Shown: one piece after another, positions 35,431 to 44,840 of the stretch | Position numbering within the stretch: position 1 is the stretch's first letter | Layout: each line of letters starts with the position of its first letter | NCBI GenBank assembly: GCA_030248225.1 | Contig: JASANE010000096.1 | Coordinates: forward strand, 1 to 45,113 | From: Trileptium ribeirensis | Lineage: Eukaryota > Nematoda > Enoplea > Enoplida > Thoracostomopsidae | Direction of reading: 5' to 3' | Length of the DNA stretch: 45,113 nt | Notes under the pieces: model-generated | What the model was told of the DNA's origin: nothing | Database searches by the model: none | Seen by the model: only the letters and a program-made list of their open reading frames with translations | Position numbers and translations under genes: made by a program

Positions 35431-35599
35431 AGCCGCATAGTCATAGTCAGCAGTATTTCACTCAGCATGAGGTAATAGAAGCGCGTTATTAGCATTTCGC
35501 GGGCAATGCAAAGCCGTTGTCTTCATTTTGCGTGCAATCGTTGCGAGACGTGTCTACAGTGTGCAGTTCGTGCACGCAGTTCAGTGTGACAGACGCATT

Positions 35600-37647
35600 G
35601 TTTAACGAAAACGTTCTACAATTTTCAAACACATCACATAAAACAAGTACATCAGTTAGCAGATACAAATCGTGGTAGTCTCCAAGAGTATCGCAGTTGA
35701 AATGGTTATAAACTTCAATTGCACGATTGTAGTCTGTCTCAGTAACGTTTGCTTCTTTAAGGCTGCTGCAGAAACAATCTATAGGCGGGAGTTGCGTTTA
35801 GTTAAGTTTTTCCGTCGAATCGATATATTCGTAAGGATAAACTCCTTTTCGAATTAAAAAACGGGAATCTTCTTGCTTAGGGAAGAAATGGCGCACTGTC
35901 GATAAACTGCATTCACTATCTTTAATTAGGCTATCAACCAGTGCGTCTAGAGAACTGGGTAAAAACTGACAGGAGTCTAGAAATTTGATCCTACAAGGCC
36001 GTCTCCACCGATGTTGATCGTCTATGACAATGGCAATCATTGTATACACTTCAATGTATTTTGCAACACATTCAAGTGTAAGGTTCTGCGCTCTTGCGAC
36101 AACTGCAATTTGCTGCATTATAAGATGTCCGTCGTAGTGTTTGAGATTGTGGGTAAGTACGCATACGTCGGTCGAAATTTGGTATGAAATGTTGCACGAT
36201 GAGTTGGTAGGATCACTGTATTTACTACACGCTTTGTAATGGTCCTGACATATATTTGAACGACACGGTTTACACCATAACCTTCGGTTATTAGCACTCG
36301 AACAGTTGACGCACGACGTAAACGGTTTTTCGCAAATGTAGCATGTTTCGCGGTAAAAAAGTTATGTCATTGGTCGCCAGACAACTGAGGCATTGGACGT
36401 TTATTCTTTGCGCTATTTTCATAGTACGCTATCGAAGCTTCAATTATCCGAGCCAAGAATTCGAAAACGACATTTCCACCTCTATATATAACAGGCGTTG
36501 TAATGCATGGCGCTGCCGATTGGCAGCATTGTTTCAGTTGAATATAGCCAAAGCCACACGGTATGTGTTCCATTCGTTTGGCGCTGTAAGATACCGTTTT
36601 TCTTGGAGCGCAGCCGCTAATGGGCGGCAGCATGCATTCAAAATCTGCGTAGAATGCACAAGGCTGGCAAAGAATTTTTCGCCAGTGGATTAATTTGAGG
36701 TCGTTCGACTCGTCCGTTGGCATATTAATTGCACTTGCATTCGTCTGACATCGCTGTCTATGTAACTCGAGCGTACGGAGAGAATATTGCGGAAACAAAC
36801 AGTCAAAACAAAAGTATTTTCGCGCTTTGTGCTTCCGCTGGTTATACAGAAGACCATCGAAACGTTTTATCCAACAAAAGTGAGAATCTGTCTCAGTTTT
36901 TAACATTTAAAGTGTTAAAATACGTTCACAGTGACGGCTTTGCGTGCAATAGATTTGGAAAAAGTATTCATCGCATCCATATACATAAATTGCAACATTA
37001 TTATTTTGTTCAAACTGAGGTATCTGGTTGAGTGTGAACGGATAACTGAAGGCGTCGAAATTGTATTTGTAAATATGTTGCCTATAGTTATTCTGCCGTT
37101 CTGGATAAATTTCGACCGGGTGAAGCGCCGACAAGATGGACCACTGGAAGCATCGGCTGTCATTATTTTTGAAGTTAATAATGAATTTCTTGTTCGCAAA
37201 AACTCGTGGCAGTGGAATATAGGTAGATGCTGTCAACGGTTGATAACGTGCGATGTTAATATCTGTTCCTAAAATGGTATCTATCACCCAGTTTGATTGT
37301 CCTTCGCAAAATTCTTCTAGTTTGCCGACAATCTCGGTTATTATAGTATCTAGTGTCGCGCTTATGTTTGAGCTCGGTAGAATTGTCTGCTGTTTGTTGC
37401 TAATAAATGCCTCGGCGTATGATTCGTAATACAAAAATTTGACGAATCTGATTCGAGATCGAATGTGAAGTTTGTAGCTGTTTAAATCTTCGATTAAGTT
37501 ATGCAATACTTGTAATACCACCGGTTTTGCTGCCTGATAATATGTATTTATATCTGCATATTCATGTGTAGTATCGATAGTGAAGCGCCTGAGAGCACCG
37601 AACCTGTCTCTACGATTCTCATATTTTGTTAAATGCGATTTTGACAA
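35600..37647 (-). pseudogene. polB: Polinton DNA polymerase B, N-terminal and exonuclease region
   Basis: This is a protein-primed family-B polymerase. The N-terminal region of Polinton PolB is readable from about 37647 (KYENRRDRFGALRRF), with WVIDTILGTDINIARYQPL, YIPLPRVFANKKFIINFKNN and CFQWSILSALHP. Exo I is FYADFECML (about 36650), followed by a Cys/His-rich stretch (CYICEKPF, about 36345). Exo II is HNLKHYDGHLIM, then GVYPYEYIDS, PPIDCF and GDYHDLYLLTDVLVLCDVF (about 35690-35635). Stops or shifts: TAA at 36907, a frameshift near 36366, and TAA near 35798. There is no clear ATG at 37647; the frame is open from a TTG. In intact Polintons this enzyme replicates the element. Confidence 0.92.
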
Positions 37648-37687
37648 AACTACAACACATTAAATACGTTTACTTTACTAAATAAAA

Positions 37688-38311
37688 TTAGTAAAGAAGT
37701 GATAACCATCTATTTTGTGAAACATTTTTATTCATTTCCTGATCATCATATTCATTTTCATCAATCGAACATTGTTCTTCTTGAGGTCTTCGTATTTGTT
37801 CGATTGTGCGCCGCGTTTTCATGTTAGGTATCATTGTTGTTGGCACTGGGAGATTAGTTAATGAGCGTAAAAACAAACCATAGCAGGTGAAAGTATGCTT
37901 TAGCTGCTTAGCTTTGAAGAGATACGCTGTAAGATCAACAATATGTGATCCTTCAATTCGTGTTACATCAACTGAAATTGTTCCCCTGCTATCCCATGTT
38001 AGCAGGGGTTGTGATGCGCTTCAGATTGTATTCAAAATATGACGCGCTTGTTTTTCGTATTTTTTATGAGTAGTTAGAATTGCATCATTCGTTACATTGG
38101 ACGTGTCACCAGGCGTAGTTTCGTGCACAATTTGCAAATCATACTTATCCGTTTTTAACCGCAGAAACTTTTGCAAAGCATTGTTATATTGTTCGATTTT
38201 CAGTTCAACAGGAACATTACTTTTCAAAATATTTTCCATTTCTTGATCCATACGGGTTTGAAGTTGCAATGTGCCATTTTCTGCAACAATTTTATCGCGC
38301 CTTTCAAGCAC
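37688..38311 (-). pseudogene. Conserved Polinton protein upstream of PolB (uncharacterised)
   Basis: A single frame of about 208 codons is interrupted by one in-frame TGA near 38019. The N-terminal half is helical and charged (MDQEMENILKSNVPVELKIE, NNALQKFLRL). After the stop it reads on as LTWDSRGTISVD, RIEGSHIVDLTAYLF, then PVPTTMIPN and an acidic tail (DENEYDDQEM). The pattern (short W-D-x-x-G turn, then GS-x-I-x-D-L, then hydrophobic-P) matches a small protein common next to PolB in animal Polintons; I know no proven function. The likely start is the ATG at 38251 or further up; the reading is open to 38311. Confidence 0.7.
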
Positions 38312-38552
38312 GTCGAAATTGTTTTTACAGATGTTCGCTTTTCGGCAATTTTTCTACAACTTTGCCGATACTTTCTTAGTTTATTTTTTGTTTTTCTGAC
38401 AACCGAGGAATTCCACGTAATATATTATATACGCATTCTGCAATCGTAAGAATTGTATCGTGGTCACAATTTTCCAACATTGCTTTTCGTAGCCGACAGT
38501 TGCAATAACATAACACATGTAAAGCGTTTTGCTTGTTTTCTAAGCGTGGCAT
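38300..38552 (-). pseudogene. Small conserved Polinton protein (helical, basic)
   Basis: ATG at 38550-38552. It reads MPRLENKQNALHVLCYCNCR, then MLENCDHDTILTIAECVYNI, LRGIPRLSEKQK, and after a one-base frameshift near 38375 KLRKYRQSCRKIAEKRTSVK. The theme 'DLI..I.EC..N+L.G...L...QK..L...R..LR.....K.S' recurs in a small protein encoded near the ATPase in many animal Polintons; its function is not known. Its 3' end overlaps the next gene's 5' end, and the border is approximate. Confidence 0.65.
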
Positions 38553-38587
38553 AATGTACGTTGTTGTACTGTGAAAGGTTTCGGCTT

Positions 38588-39329
38588 TTATACTTCTAGC
38601 ACCAACGCAACCAATTGTACGTCTAGAAATATCGCGCTGCGCAGCCGTAATAGGTTTGGTGTTTCTGGTCGTGCATCGACAAGTAAATATTTTCCAGCAT
38701 CTGCAATTGCCTGTTCGTAAGCTGACAGTAAAAATTTTTTTACTAGGAAACATTTGTCTAGCCAGCACAGATACAACGGTTTTATCGCGAGGTTAAGCGA
38801 GGCATACAAAATAGTGTCCGTTTGAAATTACGTCTCTTGTCTATGATCCTTTATGATATAGGTTTTGAGTTACAAATATAACGGTTGTGTTCAAGTGGTG
38901 GCTAAATTCGCAAACCAATTTGCCCTATAAAGGATTATTGGAAAGTTCGGCGTGAAAATCGTCTAAAATTATGTGTGTTCTATTGCCGGGCAATCGTGTG
39001 TTTATCTGCGGGTTGAATACGCCGCATTCGTAAATCGTTTGCTCGTGAACGCCTTCAGTGATTTGAAATTTTGCGCCCAGATGCTGCATGAATTGTTTGT
39101 ACAACGGTTGTAAAACACCGTATAAAAGCAGCACTGAATCGATCGGCTGCGAAAAAACGGATAAGTTTTGAACAAGTTTATAAACCCGTCTTGTTTTACC
39201 AGAACCTGATGCACCCAGCACAATAATGCTACTTGGAAAGTGCAGTCGTGGATCAAACTCATCGGCAGTACCTAGCGACATTGATCCACTTACAGCAGCA
39301 TTGAACAGTTTGTAAAGAAAAGCGCGCAC
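38588..39329 (-). pseudogene. Polinton FtsK/HerA-type packaging ATPase
   Basis: The P-loop is IIVLGASGSGKT (about 39230-39200), and the Walker B region is THIILDDFHAELSNN. A stop at 38925 then breaks the frame. The rest is still readable in other frames: LNTTVIF-like, CLASLN, RDKTVVSVLARQMFPSKKIF, and finally AYEQAIADAGKYLLVDARPE with LRLRSAIFL (about 38720-38610). At least three frameshifts are needed. In Polintons and related viruses this ATPase pumps the genome into the capsid. The first ATG is at 39281; the frame is open upstream to 39329. Confidence 0.88.
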
Positions 39330-39350
39330 GTTTGTTGACTTTTACCTGAT

Positions 39351-39802
39351 TTATTTTAAAATGTTTTTAACTTCGAAAGCTACGCGTTTATCATTGAGTT
39401 TCCTGTTGGTTGTCATGTAATTGAGACAAGTAAACCTATTCTTCGAAAAATTGTGCGCAACGTATAAACACCACTGACCTCAAACAGATGATTCAAAAGA
39501 TTGAAATTGGCAACAGCTATACTCGCATTTGCAATCTTTTTTGACTATGTAATTATGAAATTCGTTATTATACGTCAACGGGTGCAATCCATAAGAATCG
39601 ATAAGTAAGCCTCATGTGTTGCATGAAACCAAAACAGTACCCAGTGCGAACCAGCTTGTGTCCTGTTATCTACATTGGAAATAAAATAAAAGGGGAAAAT
39701 GTGTGGTAGCACCTGCAAATAATCCGAAGATGTAACGTCCAACAAATAACGTTTTGTAACTTTATTGTTTATCAACGCTTCACGCAATTGAAATGCATTC
39801 AC
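39351..39802 (-). pseudogene. Polinton adenain-like cysteine protease
   Basis: Begins NAFQLREALINNKVTKRYLL, then VDNRTQAGSHWVLFWF containing the expected catalytic His. A one-base frameshift near 39600 leads to IDSYGLHPL. It continues to QSFESSV, where TGA (about 39488) stands exactly where the family has the catalytic Cys, and then GQWCLY, ending at TAA 39351-39353. The start codon is also doubtful (GTG at 39802). In Polintons this enzyme is thought to mature capsid proteins. The frameshift and the loss of the nucleophile make it inactive. Confidence 0.88.
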
Positions 39803-39807
39803 GGTTA

Positions 39808-41125
39808 TTAGGCAAAATCACAAATAACGTTTCTGTTATTATCAATATATAGACAACTATCATACACCATGTAAACAATTATTGTGCACGATTGATCGAT
39901 GTCGTTAACGTCAAACTGCATTTTTAAACTAAGTTCACCATGTTTCACCGGTTCTGTATAGGAGGTGAAACACGATTCGTCAGGACTCAAATCGAAGCCG
40001 TAAAGAACATAGCCGCCGGCAAGGTATTCCAGATAGCTTATGCCATTATTCGAATCGGTTCCAAAATAACTAGCCACTTGTAACAGGCTTAAATACGCGC
40101 GAATAGCATCATTTTCAGTCCACTTTGGTAGAAATGGGATAGAAAGTATTGTTTCGCTTTCTTTATGTAGGCAGATATAGCTGGCTTGTTTTGATTTAAA
40201 ATTAAAAGGCTATTTCAGTCCGCTTCCTGTAAACGCAGTGCTTTCTACCAAGCCTACAATTACGACACGCGGTATAGGCCCACGCGAAATATTTTCGCAA
40301 TTTATCAGTGTGCGCCCTGCTGAAATATGAAACTCTTTCACCACCACGCGCGATATCATATGACGAGTAAGTTGAAGACGTAAACCTGCCGCAATGGCAG
40401 TAGCCACAGGAGCAGATAACTTAACACGCCGCACCATCAGAGTGACATCGGATAACTCTAGCTTTGGCACGTTCGATGGCGATGAGAGCAGAAAACGAAA
40501 GTTGTTGTCATTTTGGTGCAGCGCAATTCCAACATCAACTCCATTGGGCAAGAATCTGTGTTGAGTGGCAATATCGGTTGAAAGACGAATGTACAACACA
40601 AATCTACGGCTTCCAGCAACCAGTTGTCTTCGCCGTGCATAGCCATAGTTCATCTTCGTATCTAACGGATCGACATGGCCCGCTGCATCTTTATAGTACA
40701 TATCTGCCGCCAGCTGGTTATTTTTAGCCTCAGTACCAAAATTAAGTAACCGTTCGATGAAAGCTTGGTAGGGATAGTTGTCTGCAGCAGTCGATACAGT
40801 CTTATGTTGTATTTGGACTTTGACTCGTTTAAGCATCGCGTGCGCAAATAGATTAACTGGCGCAACGTCAGAATCCGCCGCAAGCGGTTTGCCCGCACTC
40901 GATAAAATTCTTGCCAATGTTTTCACATAAAACACGGCATCTAAAGATTCTTCTTCACTTCCAGGAACATAAAAATATATCGATGTTGAATATCAATCCA
41001 GTTTGAGCTAGTTATTGCTCTTTGAATCGGTTTTGCAGAAAAAGGTACAACTCGTTTTTCATATTACCATCAATCTCTGCAAACGGTGCAGCCTTTGAGC
41101 GCGAACGCTTCGGTGGGTGCGCCAT
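39808..41125 (-). pseudogene. Polinton major capsid protein (double jelly-roll)
   Basis: ATG at 41123-41125 starts a basic N-terminus (MAHPPKRSRSKAAPFAEIDG) leading to ELYLF. Two frameshifts follow before PGSEEESLDAVFYVKT. From 40935 a long frame runs through NLFAHAMLKRVKVQI, YPYQAFIERLLNFGTEAKNN, YYKDAAGHVDPLDT, LPNGVDVGIALHQN, LMVRRVKLS and RGPIPRVVIVGLVEST. A single TAG (about 40205) interrupts it, and the same frame goes on to SYFGTDSNNGISYLEYLAGG and FDLSPDES before TGA at 39808. This matches the 'F54H12.2-like' proteins identified as Polinton major capsid proteins. The total is about 438 codons, a little short for the family. Confidence 0.9.
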
Positions 41126-41163
41126 TGTTTTAAAATATCACACGAAATAAGATTACTTATATA

Positions 41164-41594
41164 CTATTCGAATATATCTTTTGTCTGCACGGTACTGTGT
41201 GAAACTGCATTAACCTTTGTACAACTTGCCGCTTTCTTTTTTCTGCGCGCCTTCGAAGAACTGTTTTTGTTCTTTCTCTTTCGTTTTCCTCTGCCCGCTT
41301 GTCGCAGTTTTTTCACCGCCGTTAATGCTACGTCTGTAGCAATGCTTTTACCTACGTTTTTCTCAATATTTTTTATAAACCTCGTAGCCTTCTTGCGTTT
41401 AGAAGTACTGCTTTTAACGGAATTATTTGTATCCGAAAGTATTGTTTGCGCTACGCCTTTAAATGGGGTGCTACAAACCGTGTGGTCGATATGATCATTC
41501 GGGCAAGTGTTGCGAAAATCAAACCTAACCCGTAAGCGCGCTGGTATATATCGCCTTTAAATCCATCGAGTCTTTCTTTTGACTTAATATTCAT
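41164..41594 (-). pseudogene. Small basic Polinton protein with GLGxxxxxLAR motif
   Basis: ATG at 41592-41594. The N-terminal 45 residues contain YQRAYGLGLIFATLARMI, a glycine/hydrophobic segment typical of a small protein encoded beside the capsid genes in animal Polintons. A one-base frameshift near 41455 shifts to a lysine/arginine-rich tail (KSSTSKRKKATRFIKNIEK, then RGKRKRKNKNSSSKARRKKK), ending at TAG 41164. It may be a minor virion or DNA-binding protein, by composition and position only. A weakly open plus-strand frame over the same bases is an antisense by-product. Confidence 0.65.
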
Positions 41595-41599
41595 TTTAA

Positions 41600-42445
41600 T
41601 TAATACTTAGAATGTTTAAAATGCAATTTTACAATAACTTTGCCTTTATTGTCAAGGTACAGGGTCGCCGGTATCAGTATTTATATATAGTTTTGTTGCG
41701 GTTTTCGTACTAGAAAACAACGGACCATAGTGCGGCCGAGAATAATTATGATACACAGCATTTGCTTGGGATTTGGATGCCGATGGAGATGAATGTGATC
41801 GAGGTAAAAACTTTAGTAAATGCACTTCTGTATCTCCAACAATTGGCGGATTGCAAATATTCGAATAAACATAGAGATACGTTATACGCGCCGTTAAATC
41901 TGGCTCATTTGGCTATGTTAGCGCGGGAGCGTTCACAATGAATATTATATCACGTATAAAACCGTAGAGCAAAGCGTTTCTTCCTGGAAAAGATACTTTA
42001 ATAATACCTTGAAGATTATATATTTTTATTCGATGGATGTTTTCATCGTAACTAAACTTTAGATTCATTGCGCCGCCAATTTCGTCAATACTACCATTTG
42101 CAGCTGCAATTAGCTCTTCGTAGCTTTTATAATGACCTTCTGTGAAGATAACCGAAATCCATCTAGTTAGCTGACTAGCATTGTCTTGCGTGTTTTCGCT
42201 GATATATTGAAAAGTAGATCCCATCTGCAGATAATTTCTTAGCAAGTGTTCGCCGCCTCCCACAACATTTAAAATACTGCTGAGATGTATTAATTCGCAC
42301 AAACCAACTTCCTTTTTCTGTGTTCTAATTCTAGCCGCGATACAAGTTTGACGGTAAAATTGCTAACCTTATTTTCTAGATAATGTGTCATCAATGCATT
42401 ATTTGGCAGCGTTACATAGAAGCTGTCCAGTTCACTGTACTCCAT
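41600..42445 (-). pseudogene. Polinton penton / minor capsid protein
   Basis: ATG at 42443-42445. The N-terminus DSFYVTLPNNALMTHYLENK is the family signature; then comes SNFTVKLVSRLEL. A frameshift in an A-run near 42318 leads to EVGLCELIHLSSIL. The frame reaches a stop at 41913, after which the C-terminal jelly-roll is readable in another frame: ARITYLYVYSNICNPPIVGD, SRPHYGPLF, DTGDPVP and, after one more shift, GKVIVKLHF near the TAA at 41600. The total of about 282 codons equals the family's usual length. It would form capsid vertices with the major capsid protein. Confidence 0.85.
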
Positions 42446-42619
42446 TATCAATTCCAACCATTTATTCAAAATCAGATAATACAGAGACGAACAATACACT
42501 AAACATTTAAATGCACATAAAATAACTACTATTTTTTTGTGCCCTCTGCCTCTGATTGCTATGCGTCTTTTTATCTTCATGCACCTTTGTTTTACATTCC
42601 TCTGTACCATATTCTTTTC

Positions 42620-42895
42620 TCATATGTCCTTTAATCGTTCAATTGTTTCTTGTTCGACTTCCGAATCGATGTTGTTGCTGAACTTGTAGTGCAAGTACAT
42701 GAGAGCTTCGAGGAAATATGTTTCGATAGCTTGCTTAGGATTTCCTTGCCAACCGTTTCGATGGGCTGTTCCATAACGACGCACAAAATAATCGTCACTA
42801 CTACAACCCCAGCAGTTGTAGTACATGAGACGGTGTATCTCATGCAACAATTCAAGATTGAGAATTTTAACGTATATACGCTCACTGTTCGACAT
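42620..42895 (-). CDS. Small Cys-containing Polinton protein (uncharacterised)
   Basis: An intact 91-codon frame: helical start (IYVKILNLELLHEIHRLM) followed by YYNCWGC and a hydrophilic, acidic tail ending ERLKDI. A CxGC motif preceded by a helix is seen in a small protein of unknown function in several animal Polintons. It lies between integrase and penton on the same strand and is the only Polinton frame here without a visible lesion. Confidence 0.6.
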   Translation of the reverse strand: MSNSERIYVKILNLELLHEIHRLMYYNCWGCSSDDYFVRRYGTAHRNGWQGNPKQAIETYFLEALMYLHYKFSNNIDSEVEQETIERLKDI

Positions 42896-42953
42896 TACGA
42901 TTATACTAAGCAGTTCAGCGGATTACCGATTCTTTTATAACGCGACTAACTTT

Positions 42954-43886
42954 TTACAGCTCTTGTTCATAATATTTACCGTTCAAGTTTTCACCAAGCA
43001 TATCTTATAATTTATAAACCGACGGATTTCCCGTGTGACGGAACACAATTTCATATAATTCGGTTGTCCATCTTTTTTCGCTCGCTTTGGTAAAGCTATT
43101 TGACTTTTGATTGAAAACCCTAACTATATCCCCGAGCTGGAACTTGAACGATCTTTTATTCGCTTTAGACTCGATTTCAGGATGTTTGTTCAGTATTTTA
43201 GTTTTGTAATCCACACTTTTCGGAGAAACGCCAATACTTTTATGAACAGTAGAACTGTATGATGTGATCAAATCTTGCAAAACATCAATATAACGATGTG
43301 TAGAGTTGGCGGAGAGATATTTCAGAATCTTTCCTCTTAAAGTTCTAATAAATCTTTCAACATAGTCTGCTTTGTAAACATTGTTGGCCCAAAAATGTTC
43401 AATATTTAGATGCATGAGTGTCTTCTCCAACTCTGCCTTAAATTCTGTACCATAATCTGTTCGTACTACTCGCGGGGATATGCCAACACGTGCGACGATG
43501 CGCGTAAATGCATTTGATACTGCAACGGCAGTTTTTCCTCGCAAAGATTCGGTAAAAGCTTTTTGACTAAAGATTTCAACGGCAAATAAAATATAACGAA
43601 TTCCATCATTTTTGCTCTGCACTTTGGTAACATACATCAAATCTGAATCCCATTGATCGTGCACATTAGATACATTAACTTTTTGAGTTATCCTACGCTT
43701 TCTCGGTATTCCATGAAGTTGTTATATGTCTTGACTCCTGAGCCATTTTCTTACGCCGTGCAAATTGACATCAATACTTTTGTTTTTTGCTGCTTTTCAT
43801 AACTTTTCAGCCGAAGAAAATGATTCTTTTGCTGGTGGGGTATAAAACAGTTTTGACAATTCCTTATCCACACCATTTATTGTCAT
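42954..43886 (-). pseudogene. int: Polinton retroviral-type integrase
   Basis: ATG at 43884-43886. The N-terminal part reads LSKLFYTPPAKESFSSAEKL, TGA, KAAKNKSIDVNLHGVRKWLR, TAA, then an open frame from 43664. The catalytic triad is visible: D in DQWDSDLMYV, D in VVRTDYGTEF and E in KADYVERFIR. An SH3-like C-terminal part has FQLGDIVRVF and the ELYEIVFRHTGNPSVYKL segment, then TAA at about 43005. The same frame continues DMLGENLNGKYYEQEL to the TAA at 42954-42956. Three in-frame stops thus break an otherwise complete frame of about 310 codons. This enzyme inserts Polinton DNA. Confidence 0.93.
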
Positions 43887-44050
43887 AACGCTAAATTAGA
43901 AACCAAACACAAAACAGTCATATAATATTATATGTCATCATCTGTAATTTCTGGTTCTGGTATTGTCGGCTGCTTTGAAATAGTTTTCTCGCGTGATAAT
44001 TCGTCTTGCACTGCTTGTAACGTTTGGCCAAGTAAGTTTTTGCCGGTGTA

Positions 44051-44192
44051 CTGAAATAATTATAGAGTGTATAGTAATAATTGCATATAAAGTATTAAGC
44101 AGTACTAAATAATATAAAAAACGACTTTATATCGCATAAAAACAATGTGATGTACTATTGATAGTGAATATACATATGAGATAAAATCGTAC
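44051..44192 (-). other. Spliceosomal intron in the NADAR gene
   Basis: 142 bp. The donor AAG/GTACG begins at 44192 and the acceptor ATTATTTCAG ends at 44051. Removing it joins HPSK to YTGKNLLG in phase 0 and completes the conserved NADAR C-terminal motif, which supports real splicing in the ancestor. Confidence 0.8.
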
Positions 44193-44198
44193 CTTGCT

Positions 44199-44462
44199 TG
44201 GATGTCCGGAATCTGGATTAAGCATATCTAGCCCGTTGCTAAGATATGTATCAAATGAAGTTGAAAAAACGAGCTGAGCGTCTTCTGTATCAAGTAGGTG
44301 TTTCTTCATCTCAGCGTGCTCCTTGAATCTTGGATGTCCCGAATCTGGATTAAGCATATCTAGCCCGTTGCCAAGATATGTATCAAATGAAGTTGAAAAA
44401 ACGAGCTGAGCGTCTTCTGTATCAAGTAGGTGTTTCTTCATCTCAGCGTGCTACTTGAATCT
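44199..44462 (-). repeat. 132-bp in-frame tandem duplication in NADAR exon 1
   Basis: Two copies at 132-bp spacing (CTTGAATCT at 44322-44330 and 44454-44462) encode the segment from RFK(E/stop)HAEMKK to NPDSGHP twice. Copies differ at very few bases; the upstream one has TAG where the other has GAG. Confidence 0.95.
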
Positions 44463-44840
44463 TGCAATCAGTGCTTTCTTACGGTGTCCGAGCATGACTT
44501 CGTTCTAGGTTTCGGGAACTTGCTGCGCAACGTTGTGCATTATTTCGAAACATTTTCTCGGCGAATATGTCTGCTTGATGACATTGTATAAATCCATGCG
44601 GTTGATTTAGAGAGCTTTCTGAGCTTCAACATACTGCTGAACACTCCTGAATCCTTCACCGTCAACTTTTATTGGCGCTGCTCGAAAATTTGAGAAACAA
44701 CTCCAACCACTGCTTAAGAAGACAAGAACATTCTTTTCATCATCGTCGGCGTTGATAATATAGCGCACTGGTGGGAAATTTAGTTCTCCCAGAGCCTTGC
44801 TTTCAGTTGTAATTATTGTTACTAATGTAGTTGTAATCTG

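Larger units (their letters stand above)
32999..35592. mobile_element. Foldback-type element inserted in PolB
   Basis: Long inverted repeats: arm 32999-33520 (outer end CACGGAAGTGCGTGCACGAA) pairs with 34963-35592 (outer end complement CACTGAACTGCGTGCACGAA). Inner parts share GGCTACTCGTTCTGTGCCGT. Between the outer tip and the inner conserved block lie about 103-bp subterminal repeats, more numerous in the right arm. The 1.4 kb middle is AT-rich, has its own tandem pair (33860-34040), and encodes nothing recognisable. The insertion splits PolB between the FENCRTF stretch and the LDPCHF stretch. The target duplication could not be fixed. Confidence 0.9.
43928..44840 (-). pseudogene. NADAR (YbiA-like) domain gene with one intron
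   Basis: Exon 1 (about 44840-44193) reads TESKALGELNFPPVRYIINA, VLVFLSSGWSCFSNF, AAPIKVDGEGFRSVQQYVEA with QKAL, NVIKQTYSPRKCFEIMHNVA, KKALIARFK, HAEMKKHLLDTEDAQLVF and FDTYLGNGLDMLNPDSG. An intron (44192-44051, GTACGA...TTTCAG) is followed by exon 2: YTGKNLLGQTLQAVQDELSR, an acidic tail and TAA at 43928-43930. This is the full NADAR fold order, close in motif to E. coli YbiA (SNF-xxxPIKVDG, YxxAQK, ALxAKF-xxHAEL, GKNxLGxxL). NADAR proteins act on ADP-ribose-linked substrates, and some remove ADP-ribose from guanine in DNA. Lesions: TAA after QKAL, TAG after VPET, TAG in FK-HAE. A 132-bp segment is tandemly duplicated in frame. The usual Glu in the SxEHY position is Gln. The start is unclear; TATATAA lies at about 44855. 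Confidence 0.82.

Noticed and set aside
41117..41494. A 125-codon plus-strand ORF with hydrophobic translation
   Set aside because: It is the antisense of the lysine/arginine-rich tail of the small basic Polinton protein.
39351..43886. Reassigned stop codons (many in-frame TAA/TAG/TGA in Polinton genes)
   Set aside because: All three stops occur, together with frameshifts, while the P450 exons are clean. This is decay, not recoding.
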